Below are positions 5,918-11,175 of a stretch of DNA of 11,175 nt, in pieces (position 1 is the first letter of the stretch; every line of letters starts with the position of its first letter). Position numbers and translations under genes: made by a program. The notes beneath the pieces are model-generated. The model ran no database searches. It was not told the origin of the DNA and saw nothing but the letters and a program-made list of their open reading frames with translations. The stretch lies in NCBI GenBank assembly GCA_002319925.1, contig DCFP01000092.1:1-11175 (forward strand), in the 5' to 3' direction. The DNA comes from Holophagaceae bacterium UBA1801. Lineage in GTDB: Bacteria > Acidobacteriota > Holophagae > Holophagales > Holophagaceae.

Positions 5918-6586
5918 ATGAATTTCAATGTTAATGAAATCTTCTTCAGCATTCAGGGGGAAGGCTCCCGCGCCGGCCGCCCCTGCCTCTTCATCCGGCT
6001 CACAGGCTGTCCGCTGCGATGCGTCTACTGTGATACCACCTACGCATATTCCGAAGGAATTCTACGCGAGTTGGACGACATCCTGGACGAAGTGAAAACA
6101 CGGCTTGGCGCGCCCGGCCAAGGCCCCAACGCGCCTTTCGTGGAACTCACCGGCGGCGAGCCTTTGGCGCATCCGAATGCGCCGGTCCTGCTTCAAGCAC
6201 TGCTGGATCTGGGACACGAAGTCGCATTGGAAACGGCCGGCAGCCAGGACATCTCCATGGTTCCACGCGGCGTCGTGAAGATCCTGGACCGCAAGACCCC
6301 CGGCAGTGGCGAAGTCGAGCATTGGCTGGAATCCAACCTCGACTTTCTGGTTCCAGGCCAGGATGAATTGAAATTCGTGCTCAAGGACGAAGGGGACTAT
6401 CACTGGGCCAAGGGCTGGTGCGAGGAACACCAGTTACTGGATTCCCTGGATGTCTTGTTCAGTCCCGTCTGGGGAAGCCTCGATTCCGCATGGCTAGCCG
6501 AACACATCGTCGCGGATCACCTTCCGGTGCGCTTCCAGGTCCAGCTGCACAAACTCGTGTGGGATCCCAACCAACGGGGAGTATGA
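5918..6586 (+). CDS. queE: 7-carboxy-7-deazaguanine synthase QueE
   Basis: A 222-residue radical SAM enzyme that rearranges 6-carboxy-5,6,7,8-tetrahydropterin to 7-carboxy-7-deazaguanine, the committed ring contraction toward preQ0 and queuosine. It shows the N-terminal FFSIQGEG motif (residues 9-16) and the CX3CX2C cluster ligands in GCPLRCVYCDT (C31, C35, C38). The TGGEP SAM-binding motif lies at 78-82 and LETAGS follows near 106-111. The C-terminal KFVLKDEGDY and FSPVWG segments are also typical. The ATG at 5918 begins at the usual distance before SIQGEG. Its ribosome binding site is weak (GGAACGTGAAGTC), and an upstream frame stops four bases before it, which would allow translational coupling. 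No queC, queD or queF lies in the window; the upstream SDR is the only possible pathway partner. Confidence 0.94.
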   Translation: MNFNVNEIFFSIQGEGSRAGRPCLFIRLTGCPLRCVYCDTTYAYSEGILRELDDILDEVKTRLGAPGQGPNAPFVELTGGEPLAHPNAPVLLQALLDLGHEVALETAGSQDISMVPRGVVKILDRKTPGSGEVEHWLESNLDFLVPGQDELKFVLKDEGDYHWAKGWCEEHQLLDSLDVLFSPVWGSLDSAWLAEHIVADHLPVRFQVQLHKLVWDPNQRGV

Positions 6587-6681
6587 ATCAGGGAGCAGCT
6601 GTCAGGGGACAGGGTGCAGGAAAACGGATGGGGCGCCTCTGGCGCCCCATCTAAATTTACCTGTCCCCTGCTCCCTGCCCC
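6584..6681. repeat. second inverted heptamer array around a hairpin
   Basis: On the left, units ending in CA recur every 7 nt from 6584 to 6618 (TGAATCA, GGGAGCA, GCTGTCA, GGGGACA and GGGTGCA, in that order). On the right, three exact-register units of pattern CTGYYCC/CTGCCCC occupy 6661-6681. The arms are inverted relative to each other; for example CAGGGGACAGG at 6603-6613 pairs with CCTGTCCCCTG at 6660-6670. The first unit contains the queE TGA, and the last unit abuts the slipin stop codon. The architecture copies the locus at 412-513, but the heptamer sequence differs. Confidence 0.7.
6627..6651. terminator. probable bidirectional intrinsic terminator
   Basis: A perfect 11-bp stem, GATGGGGCGCC and GGCGCCCCATC, closes a TCT loop and is followed by TAAATTT on the plus strand and preceded by a run of A (TTTT when read on the minus strand). 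It lies between the convergent queE and slipin genes and can terminate both. Its core GGGGCGCC stem is the same as the hairpin at 454-472. Confidence 0.8.
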
Positions 6682-7458
6682 CTATTCTTTCGGCATCCCG
6701 ATGCGATCCAGCATTTTCAACAGTTCGATCGGCAGCGGGAACACGATGGTGCTGTTCTTCTCCACGGCTATTTCCGTAAGGGTCTGGAGGTAGCGCATCT
6801 GAATGGCCACGGGGTTCTGGCTGATGCGGTTGGAGGCTTCCAGGAGCTGCTGGGAAGCCATGAGTTCGCCCTCTGCGGCGATGATCTTGGCGCGCTTCTC
6901 GCGCTCGGCTTCCGCTTGCTTGCCCATGGCGCGCTGGATCTGCTCGGGGAGATCCACGGACTTCAATTCCACCGACGTGACCTCGATGCCCCAGGGCTCC
7001 GTGGCCTGATCGATGATCTCGCGCAGGCGCAGGCTCAGCTTCTCGCGCGCCGCCAGAAGTTCATCCAGGCTGACTTCGCCGAGGATCGACCGCAGGGTCG
7101 TCTGGGCGATCTGGCTAGTGGCGTAGTAGTAGTTTTCCACGCGGACGATGGCCTGCTTGGCATCCAGCACACGGAAGTAGACCACCGCGCTCACCTTCAG
7201 GCTCACGTTGTCCTTCGTGATGACGTCCTGGCTGGGGACATCGAGCACGACGGTGCGCAGGCTCACGACAACTGCGCGCTGGAAGGGACGGAATACAAAA
7301 ATGAGGCCGGGACCTTTGGGTTTCTCCGCCACTTTACCCAGCGTAAAGATCACCGCCCGCTCGTATTCATTGACGATCCGGATGCAGGAGAACACCCAGA
7401 TCACCAGAAAGAAGATGATGATGGCCGAACAACTGAAGAACGGTAATACCGCTTCCAT
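6682..7458 (-). CDS. slipin, SPFH/Band 7 membrane protein
   Basis: A 258-residue stomatin-like protein of full slipin length. Residues about 9-27 form the N-terminal membrane anchor. The Band 7 domain follows (EYERAVIFTLGKV, GPGLIFVFRPFQ, DVPSQDVITKDNVSLKVSAVVYFRV, and TTLRSILGEVSLDELLAAREK). The helical segment QAEAEREKRAKIIAAEGE is the classic SPFH oligomerisation helix. Such proteins form rings or microdomains in the cytoplasmic membrane and often partner with NfeD or membrane proteases; neither is encoded next to it here. The ATG at 7458 has GAGG six bases upstream. It follows the MBL hydrolase gene by 36 bp, a gap containing a 14-bp perfect palindrome, so the two may be co-transcribed with modulation. 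Confidence 0.93.
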   Translation of the reverse strand: MEAVLPFFSCSAIIIFFLVIWVFSCIRIVNEYERAVIFTLGKVAEKPKGPGLIFVFRPFQRAVVVSLRTVVLDVPSQDVITKDNVSLKVSAVVYFRVLDAKQAIVRVENYYYATSQIAQTTLRSILGEVSLDELLAAREKLSLRLREIIDQATEPWGIEVTSVELKSVDLPEQIQRAMGKQAEAEREKRAKIIAAEGELMASQQLLEASNRISQNPVAIQMRYLQTLTEIAVEKNSTIVFPLPIELLKMLDRIGMPKE

Positions 7459-7470
7459 GGGACACCTCGG

Positions 7471-7484
7471 GATGGGGCCCCATC
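7471..7484. promoter_or_regulatory. 14-bp perfect palindrome before slipin start
   Basis: GATGGGGCCCCATC is a perfect palindrome lying 12 bp upstream of the slipin ATG and just ahead of its Shine-Dalgarno, between the MBL hydrolase and slipin genes. In RNA it could form a short hairpin, or in DNA act as a dimeric protein site. It shares GATGGGG/CCCCATC with the terminator stem at 6627-6651. Function is unknown. Confidence 0.4.
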
Positions 7485-7494
7485 ATGGCATAGT

Positions 7495-8118
7495 TCACCG
7501 GGTCACGAAGGGATTGTTGGCCGCTTCCTCGCCGATGGTGGTCGTCGGCCCGTGCCCAGGAATGACCAAGGTCCGGTCTTCCAGTGTGTACAGCTCCGTG
7601 CGGATGCTCGTTTTCAGGCGATCCCAGCGTCCTCCCAGGAGATCCGTGCGCCCAACACCACCTGCGAAAAGGGTGTCTCCCGAGAGCACGAATGGGCCTT
7701 GTTCCGATTCGCCAAGGAAGCAGCAAGAACCCGGTGTATGGCCAAAGGTGTGAAGCACCTTGAGACCGAAGAGCACATCTCCGGCGTTCATTTCGGTGGT
7801 GGTGGGCGCGGGGATGGGGTTGACGCCGAACATGCCCGTCTGGAGTTCAAGGCTTTCCACCAGGTAGTTGTCCAGGGGGTGCAGATAGGCCGGGCACTGC
7901 CAGATATCCTGGAGCGGCTTCGCGGCGCCCAGGTGATCGAAATGGGCATGGGTCTGAAGGATGGCCTGCACCTTGAAACCCTGGATCTCGACCCGTTTGC
8001 GAATCTTTTCCGCCTCATCGCCCGGATCGACCACGACCCCCAAGCCCTGGGCTGGATCCCATACCAGCACGCAGTTCGCGGAGATGGGACCCACAGGGAA
8101 AGTCTCGAATTTCAACAT
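7495..8118 (-). CDS. MBL-fold hydrolase, glyoxalase II-like
   Basis: A 207-residue metallo-beta-lactamase-fold hydrolase of the compact glyoxalase II-like type, predicted cytoplasmic. The metal site is well preserved: THAHFDH (H57, H59, D61, H62), GHTPGS (H127), SGDTLFAGGVGRTD (D148) and PGHGP (H189). These proteins hydrolyse thioesters such as S-lactoylglutathione or related thiol adducts. The length is below that of classic GloB (about 250), lacking its substrate-binding C-terminal helices, so the true substrate is open. The ATG at 8118 has GGAG six bases upstream; a TTG 12 nt earlier overlaps that site and was rejected. Slipin follows 36 bp downstream. The start faces marC divergently across 125 bp. 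Confidence 0.9.
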   Translation of the reverse strand: MLKFETFPVGPISANCVLVWDPAQGLGVVVDPGDEAEKIRKRVEIQGFKVQAILQTHAHFDHLGAAKPLQDIWQCPAYLHPLDNYLVESLELQTGMFGVNPIPAPTTTEMNAGDVLFGLKVLHTFGHTPGSCCFLGESEQGPFVLSGDTLFAGGVGRTDLLGGRWDRLKTSIRTELYTLEDRTLVIPGHGPTTTIGEEAANNPFVTR

Positions 8119-8243
8119 GCATGTCTCCAATACTCGGCCACCAACGAAGTGATGTGAAAAACAACAAGCGCCCTGGCAACCACGTGGCGCGATCCACTAT
8201 TCTGTAACCTTTCCACCCCTCTTGAGAACCGCGGAGACGCTGC

Positions 8244-8885
8244 GTGAATCCCTACCTGAGTTTTGCCCTGGTCACGTTCCCGGCGGTGTTCTTCATCATG
8301 GACCCCCTCGGGCTGCTGCCCATTTTCGTGGCCATCACGGCCACGGATGACGCGGAGAAGCAGAAACGCACGGCCCAGCGGGCCACGCTCATCGCGTTCC
8401 TTTTGATGACCTTCTTCACGGTCTTCGGCAGCTTCGTCTTCAAACTTTTCGGCATCTCCATGAATGCCTTGAAGGTGGCCGGAGGCATCCTGCTGCTCAT
8501 GACCTCCACGGACATGCTCCGGGCCCAGCCATCTCGCACACGCTCATCGCCCGAGGAAACCCACGAGAGCGAGGCCAAGGAGGATGTGGCCGTCGTGCCG
8601 CTGGCGATGCCGCTTCTCGCAGGTCCAGGCTCCATCGCCACCGCCATGGTACTTGCTGCGCGAGGCCCCCACTGGACCTATGCCATACCCGTCGTGATTT
8701 CCATCGCCATCACTTGCTTCATTGCCTACCTGCTGCTGCGCGTGGCCAGCCGGCTGAACCGACTGCTGGGCACCACCGGAATCGCCGTGCTGGAGCGCAT
8801 CATGGGCCTGCTGCTGGCAGCCATTGCCGTGCAGTTCATGGCCGACGGCGTGATGGCGTTCCTCCAGGGCAACGCCCATCCATGA
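8244..8885 (+). CDS. MarC family (UPF0056) integral membrane protein
   Basis: A 213-residue polytopic protein of the MarC/UPF0056 family, with about six TM helices. The N-terminal PAVFFIMDPLGLLPIFVAIT and the central AMPLLAGPGSIATAMVLA segments are the paired, repeat-like signature regions of the family. The closing region GTTGIAVLERIMGLLLAAIAVQFM is also characteristic. A hydrophilic loop (about residues 96-115, SRTRSSPEETHESEAKED) separates the two halves. The role of MarC is unsettled; it was named from the mar locus, but an involvement in drug resistance has not held up. The GTG start has GGAG seven bases upstream. It is monocistronic here, and its stop is 25 bp from that of the convergent MBL gene, with no obvious terminator between them. 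Confidence 0.92.
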   Translation: MNPYLSFALVTFPAVFFIMDPLGLLPIFVAITATDDAEKQKRTAQRATLIAFLLMTFFTVFGSFVFKLFGISMNALKVAGGILLLMTSTDMLRAQPSRTRSSPEETHESEAKEDVAVVPLAMPLLAGPGSIATAMVLAARGPHWTYAIPVVISIAITCFIAYLLLRVASRLNRLLGTTGIAVLERIMGLLLAAIAVQFMADGVMAFLQGNAHP

Positions 8886-8910
8886 AGTCAGTATCAACGG
8901 ATATCGACCG

Positions 8911-9744
8911 CTAGGCGTAATGCAGCGTGAGGCCGACTCCGACTTCCTCGACATTGGCCACTGCCGCCAGGGCGATTTTCGATTTCAGATCCGTGCAGTG
9001 GCAGGCGTGCAAGGTTTGAGGCTGCAAGCGCTTGAAGTAGGCCACCGTCCCCTGGAGATGATCCGTTGTGGGCTGCTGCAGGTGGAAACCCCCTATGACA
9101 TCCACCACTCGTTTTTCTCCGCAAATTTTCCGGGCATAGTCGACCGTATTGCAGACACCGGCGTGGGAACATCCAACCATTACGACCAGCCCTTCGGTGG
9201 ATCGGTAGGCGAGGGCCGAGTCTTCAAGCACCGCATCGTCGAGGCACTCGTCTTCCTTGCGGCCGAATTTCAAATTCCCTTCGAATGCATTCACCCTCGG
9301 AATTTCTCCCAGGTACACCAACTTTGGCGTCAACCATTGCGGTTCCGTTCCCAGACGAAGGGCGAAGTGCTTGGCGAGCCTACCTTCGGTCAGCAGGGGA
9401 CCTGATTCTGGAATGCCGCATCCCTGCACGCTCACGAAGGTTCTTGGATGGGCCAGCACAACCGGTTTGCGGAAAGGGCGCTTCTCGATTTCAAGTTCGG
9501 TGAAAAACCTCACGAGGGGTTCCAGCCCCCACGTGTGATCCTCGTGGCCGTGTGAAAATGCCAGAAAATCGAGATGAGCCAGGTCCACACCAAGTTTTTG
9601 AGCATTGCGCAGGAAGATGTCCGAGTAACCCGTATCGAACAGAACGCGCGTTCCATCCGTCTCGATGTAAAACGAAAGGCCAGGTTCTGCGAGGAGGTAA
9701 CGGTCGATGAGGGTGTTGTTGTCCACAAGGACCGTCAGTTTCAT
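8911..9744 (-). CDS. MBL-fold metal-dependent hydrolase, COG1237 (RFA-P synthase-like)
   Basis: A 277-residue MBL-fold protein of the COG1237 type. It opens with LTVLVDNNTLIDRYLLAEPGLS, the typical start of the family, followed by LFDTGYSDIFLRNAQKLG. The metal-binding motif is SHGHEDH (H65, H67, D69, H70). Further conserved stretches are GCSHAGVCNT (H194), GGFHL (H221) and HACHCTD near 246-252. Archaeal relatives include the methanopterin-pathway ribofuranosylaminobenzene 5'-phosphate synthase-like proteins, but bacterial members have no assured substrate. The residue after HEDHT is W, where G is common. The ATG at 9744 has a strong GAGAGGGAC upstream. It lies 22 bp downstream of rluB and is probably co-transcribed with it. 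Confidence 0.88.
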   Translation of the reverse strand: MKLTVLVDNNTLIDRYLLAEPGLSFYIETDGTRVLFDTGYSDIFLRNAQKLGVDLAHLDFLAFSHGHEDHTWGLEPLVRFFTELEIEKRPFRKPVVLAHPRTFVSVQGCGIPESGPLLTEGRLAKHFALRLGTEPQWLTPKLVYLGEIPRVNAFEGNLKFGRKEDECLDDAVLEDSALAYRSTEGLVVMVGCSHAGVCNTVDYARKICGEKRVVDVIGGFHLQQPTTDHLQGTVAYFKRLQPQTLHACHCTDLKSKIALAAVANVEEVGVGLTLHYA

Positions 9745-9766
9745 GTCCCTCTCCCACTGAGGCGGA

Positions 9767-10654
9767 TTACAGATTCTTCAGTACCGCCAATTCGTTCGGT
9801 TTCAGGAACCGCCACTCCCCTGGCTTGAGATAGGGATCATCCAAAGGCCCGAACTGGATGCGCTTGAGCTTGGACACTGGATGCCCCACGGCCGCGAACA
9901 TTTTCCGGATCTGCTGGTTCTTGCCTTCCGTGAGGGTCACCTTCAACCAGGGGTTTTCCACCTTCTCGAAGATCTCGATGCCGCAGGGTTTCAATCGGCG
10001 CCCCTCCAGCCGGAAACCGCCCCGCAGTTCATCCAAGGTTTCCGGCTTGGGCATGCGATGGACCTTCACTAAGTAGATTTTGGGGATGTGGTGGTCGGGA
10101 TCCGTCAGGCGCTGGGCCAGCTCGCCGTCGTTGGTCATGAGCAGTAGGCCTTCGGAATTGAAATCCAGGCGGCCCACTGGATAGATGCGAGCGCCGACGC
10201 CGTGGAGCAGGGCCATCACCGTGGGCCGCCCCTCATCGTCCTTGACGGTCGTCACGTATCCCTTTGGTTTGTTCATGAGGATGTAGACGGATTGCTCGCG
10301 GTGGATGGGCATCAGGTCCACGGTGATCTCGTCCCGCTGAGGATCGGCCTTAGTGCCCAGCTCCGTGACGGTCTTCCCGTTCACCTGGACGCGGCCCTCC
10401 AGGATGATCTCCTCGCAAGCCCGGCGGCTGGCCACCCCGGCAGCGGCGAGGATCTTCTGGAGGCGTTCCACGGAATCAAATTTCCGGCCCACGGGCCTTG
10501 ATGGCCTCGGAGCGGGTGAACCTCCACGCGAAGTCGCGGTGGACGCGAGTTTCCGCGTAGGCCTTGGGCTTTTGGCCGCGGCTGGTTTATGATCATAGCT
10601 TCGAGATGGCTTCCCGGTTGGCGCTCCCGCCACGCGTTTCATCTTGTTGATCAT
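9767..10654 (-). CDS. rluB: 23S rRNA pseudouridine synthase, RsuA/RluB family
   Basis: A 295-residue pseudouridine synthase. Residues 1-60 are a basic, Pro/Ser/Lys-rich, probably disordered tail. An S4 RNA-binding domain spans about 62-110 (RLQKILAAAGVASRRACEEIILEGRV in part). The catalytic domain follows with MNKPKGYVTT, and with GRLDFNSEGLLLMTNDGEL holding the catalytic Asp (D164). KVTLTEGKNQQIRKMFAAVGH near the C-terminus is the family motif III. In E. coli RluB modifies position 2605 of 23S rRNA; RluB rather than RsuA or RluE is the best match, but orthology is not proven. The ATG at 10654 has AAGGGA seven bases upstream and is preferred to the ATG at 10675, which has none. Confidence 0.9.
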   Translation of the reverse strand: MINKMKRVAGAPTGKPSRSYDHKPAAAKSPRPTRKLASTATSRGGSPAPRPSRPVGRKFDSVERLQKILAAAGVASRRACEEIILEGRVQVNGKTVTELGTKADPQRDEITVDLMPIHREQSVYILMNKPKGYVTTVKDDEGRPTVMALLHGVGARIYPVGRLDFNSEGLLLMTNDGELAQRLTDPDHHIPKIYLVKVHRMPKPETLDELRGGFRLEGRRLKPCGIEIFEKVENPWLKVTLTEGKNQQIRKMFAAVGHPVSKLKRIQFGPLDDPYLKPGEWRFLKPNELAVLKNL

Positions 10655-10709
10655 CTGAAGATCCCTTGGCGTCATCCCGACGCGAAACGGTTATTCTCTC
10701 ATAGATCAG

Positions 10710-10749
10710 GCCTTAGCGGAATGTGATCGTTAGCGCATTGCCCTAAGGC
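10710..10749. promoter_or_regulatory. imperfect inverted repeat upstream of ppdK promoter
   Basis: GCCTTAG at 10710-10716 pairs with CTAAGGC at 10743-10749. Inside, GG with CC and AATG with CATT extend the stem to 13 pairs, with single-base bulges and a 12-nt loop. TTAGCG is also directly repeated at 10713-10718 and 10730-10735, 17 bp apart. It lies between the divergent rluB and ppdK genes and could be an operator for either. No T-tract is present. Confidence 0.35.
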
Positions 10750-10766
10750 AAGAAACTGCGGGAGGC

Positions 10767-10796
10767 TTAAGCTGGTGTTGGATCGTCTTTCATAAT
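10767..10796 (+). promoter_or_regulatory. candidate sigma70 promoter for ppdK
   Basis: CATAAT at 10791-10796 matches five of six -10 bases. A weak -35, TTAAGC at 10767-10772, sits 18 bp upstream and is part of an 8-bp palindrome GCTTAAGC at 10765-10772. Transcription would start near 10803 and leave a leader of about 50 nt before the ppdK ATG. The -35 match is poor. Confidence 0.35.
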
Positions 10797-10853
10797 CTGG
10801 GCTCTTTGATTGGGTGAGACCTCGTTATTCTGGAGGTTCACACGAGGAGTCCC

Positions 10854-11175
10854 ATGACTAAACACGTATACTCATTCGGCGGTGACCGCAATGAAGGCAA
10901 TGCCACGATGCGCAACCTTCTGGGCGGCAAGGGTTGCAATCTGGCGGAAATGGCCGGTCTCGACATCCCCGTGCCTCCCGGTTTCACCGTGACCACCGAG
11001 GTCTGCAGCCTCTACCACAAGGAAGGCAAGAAGCTCCCCAAGACCGTGAAGGACCAGGTGCTGGAAGCCCTGAAGTGGCTGGAAGGCGTCCGCGGCAAGA
11101 AGCTGGGCGATGCCGCCAACCCGCTGCTCGTGTCCGTGCGCTCCGGCGCCCGCGTCTCCATGCCCGGCATGATGG
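10854..11175 (+). CDS. ppdK: pyruvate phosphate dikinase, N-terminus (partial)
   Basis: The first 107 residues of PpdK, which interconverts pyruvate, ATP and phosphate with phosphoenolpyruvate, AMP and pyrophosphate; the gene continues beyond the window. The N-terminus FGGDRNEGNATMRNLLGGKG, then CNLAEM and the segment IPVPPGFTVTTEVCSLY, are those of the ATP-grasp nucleotide-binding domain. PLLVSVRSGARVSMPGMM is a PPDK signature. Residue 28 is Cys where the family commonly has Ala (KGANLAEM). The ATG at 10854 has GAGGAG a few bases upstream. The remaining catalytic parts (phosphohistidine and PEP/pyruvate domains) are not visible here. Confidence 0.95.
   Translation, partial: MTKHVYSFGGDRNEGNATMRNLLGGKGCNLAEMAGLDIPVPPGFTVTTEVCSLYHKEGKKLPKTVKDQVLEALKWLEGVRGKKLGDAANPLLVSVRSGARVSMPGMM

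Noticed and set aside
8168..8203. Divergent promoter or CCACGTGG operator between the MBL hydrolase and marC
   Set aside because: TATTCT with an upstream TGGCAA is a poor sigma70 match, and an isolated 8-bp palindrome in GC-rich DNA is expected by chance; not enough to annotate.
7495..9744. The two MBL-fold genes as a tandem duplication
   Set aside because: They share only the fold and the HxHxDH motif. Length, N-terminal motifs and C-terminal metal ligands belong to different subfamilies.

Overview
This window is about 11.2 kb of GC-rich bacterial chromosome, densely packed with short intergenic gaps. Gene content and protein style (PDZ/GAF/PP2C phosphatase, SirB1-like protein, slipin, QueE, PpdK, period-7 intergenic repeats) would fit an acidobacterium of the Holophaga/Geothrix type. 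That is an inference from general character, and no taxonomic marker gene is present. No rRNA, tRNA, CRISPR array, transposase or phage gene was found, and no gene-free stretch exceeds 200 bp.

Layout. (1) 3-413, plus strand: the 3' end of a GTP cyclohydrolase II gene (ribA or ribBA). It converges across a terminator bracketed by inverted 7-nt repeats on (2) a minus-strand run of four tightly spaced genes (509-4996). In transcription order these are a membrane PDZ/multi-TM/GAF/PP2C (RsbU/SpoIIE-type) phosphatase, a small protein with a TM helix at each end, a SirB1-like pseudo-transglutaminase with a TPR-like tail, and a small 3-TM protein. (3) 5024-6586, plus strand, divergent from the phosphatase over only 27 bp: a short-chain dehydrogenase with the Asp-Tyr-Lys catalytic signature of pteridine reductases, then queE of 7-deazaguanine (preQ0/queuosine) synthesis. 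Between them lies a duplicated, broken 5' end of queE and a palindrome-rich ~93-bp insert. (4) queE converges, across a second repeat-bracketed terminator, on a minus-strand pair: a glyoxalase II-like MBL hydrolase and a slipin (SPFH). (5) 8244-8885, plus: a MarC-family membrane protein. (6) 8911-10654, minus: an rluB-type 23S rRNA pseudouridine synthase and a COG1237-type MBL enzyme. (7) 10854 to the end, plus: the N-terminus of pyruvate phosphate dikinase, with a credible promoter upstream.

Most genes are conserved housekeeping or signalling functions. The unusual material is in the gaps. Two convergent junctions share one design: a GGGGCGCC hairpin flanked by inverted arrays of degenerate heptamers that run into the neighbouring stop codons. 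The queE start has been duplicated 160 bp upstream, and the two copies differ only at third codon positions over 14 codons. The pairing of a pteridine-reductase-type SDR with queE suggests a pterin-related role for the SDR.
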